Origin: Actinomycetota bacterium
GTDB taxonomy: Bacteria; Actinomycetota; Humimicrobiia; Humimicrobiales; Humimicrobiaceae
Direction: 5' to 3'
NCBI GenBank assembly: GCA_016932375.1
Contig: JAFGDA010000087.1
Coordinates: 1 to 5,930, forward strand
DNA length: 5,930 nt
Shown here one piece after another: positions 5,908 to 5,930 of this stretch. The position numbers and the translations under genes were made by a program. Every line of letters begins with the position of its first letter. The first letter of the stretch is position 1. Below the pieces are notes generated by a model. That model was not told the DNA's origin, ran no database searches, and saw only the letters and a program-made list of their open reading frames with translations.

Positions 5908-5920
5908 CCTGATTATCAGG
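5908..5920. repeat. 13-bp palindrome upstream of hpt
   Basis: CCTGATTATCAGG has two perfect 6-bp arms around a single central T. It lies just upstream of the possible hpt -35 box. On the plus strand it is followed by ACC and six T residues, and on the minus strand by TTATTTG. It could therefore be an operator for hpt or a short weak terminator in either direction, for example for a gene beyond 5930. Only five to six base pairs form, so a terminator role is doubtful. Confidence 0.35.
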
Positions 5921-5930
5921 ACCTTTTTTG

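Overview
The window holds five complete genes, all on the minus strand, in the transcription order hpt, ftsH, folE, folP, folBK. Together they cover most of the 5.9 kb. They are conserved housekeeping genes: purine salvage (Hpt), membrane protein quality control (FtsH), and four successive activities of tetrahydrofolate synthesis (FolE, then FolB and FolK as one fused protein, and FolP). I see no transposon, CRISPR array, phage gene, tRNA or rRNA.

Layout from high to low coordinates. 5849-5930 is an AT-rich leader with a short palindrome and a weak promoter-like sequence. hpt (5273-5848) is followed after 47 bp by ftsH (3267-5225). A 226-bp gap (3041-3266) then separates ftsH from folE (2474-3040); it has inverted repeats and a possible extended -10. 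folP (1200-2411) follows after 62 bp. A second real gap, 142 bp (1058-1199), precedes folBK (143-1057). Positions 1-142 are AT-rich with no gene I can support.

Pathway: FolE turns GTP into 7,8-dihydroneopterin triphosphate. A phosphatase or pyrophosphohydrolase not present here must dephosphorylate it. The FolB domain cleaves dihydroneopterin to 6-hydroxymethyl-dihydropterin, the FolK domain pyrophosphorylates that, and FolP condenses it with p-aminobenzoate to give dihydropteroate. FolC, FolA and the p-aminobenzoate genes are outside the window.

Organism (inference): an uncultured or little-studied bacterium with roughly 40-45% G+C by eye and frequent ATA (Ile) and AGG (Arg) codons. The order hpt-ftsH-folE-folP-folB-folK is the one known from Actinobacteria such as Mycobacterium and Streptomyces. 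The G+C is low for that phylum, and the long FolP form is one I associate with Clostridia and other anaerobes. A deep-branching, low-G+C actinobacterial or clostridial anaerobe fits best, but the sequence alone does not settle it.

I do not see a previously undescribed system. The points most worth a second look are a strong internal ribosome-binding site and ATG at the FolB/FolK junction, an altered pterin/sulfonamide loop together with a long N-terminal domain in FolP, TTG starts on both ftsH and folE, and the structured gap in front of folE.
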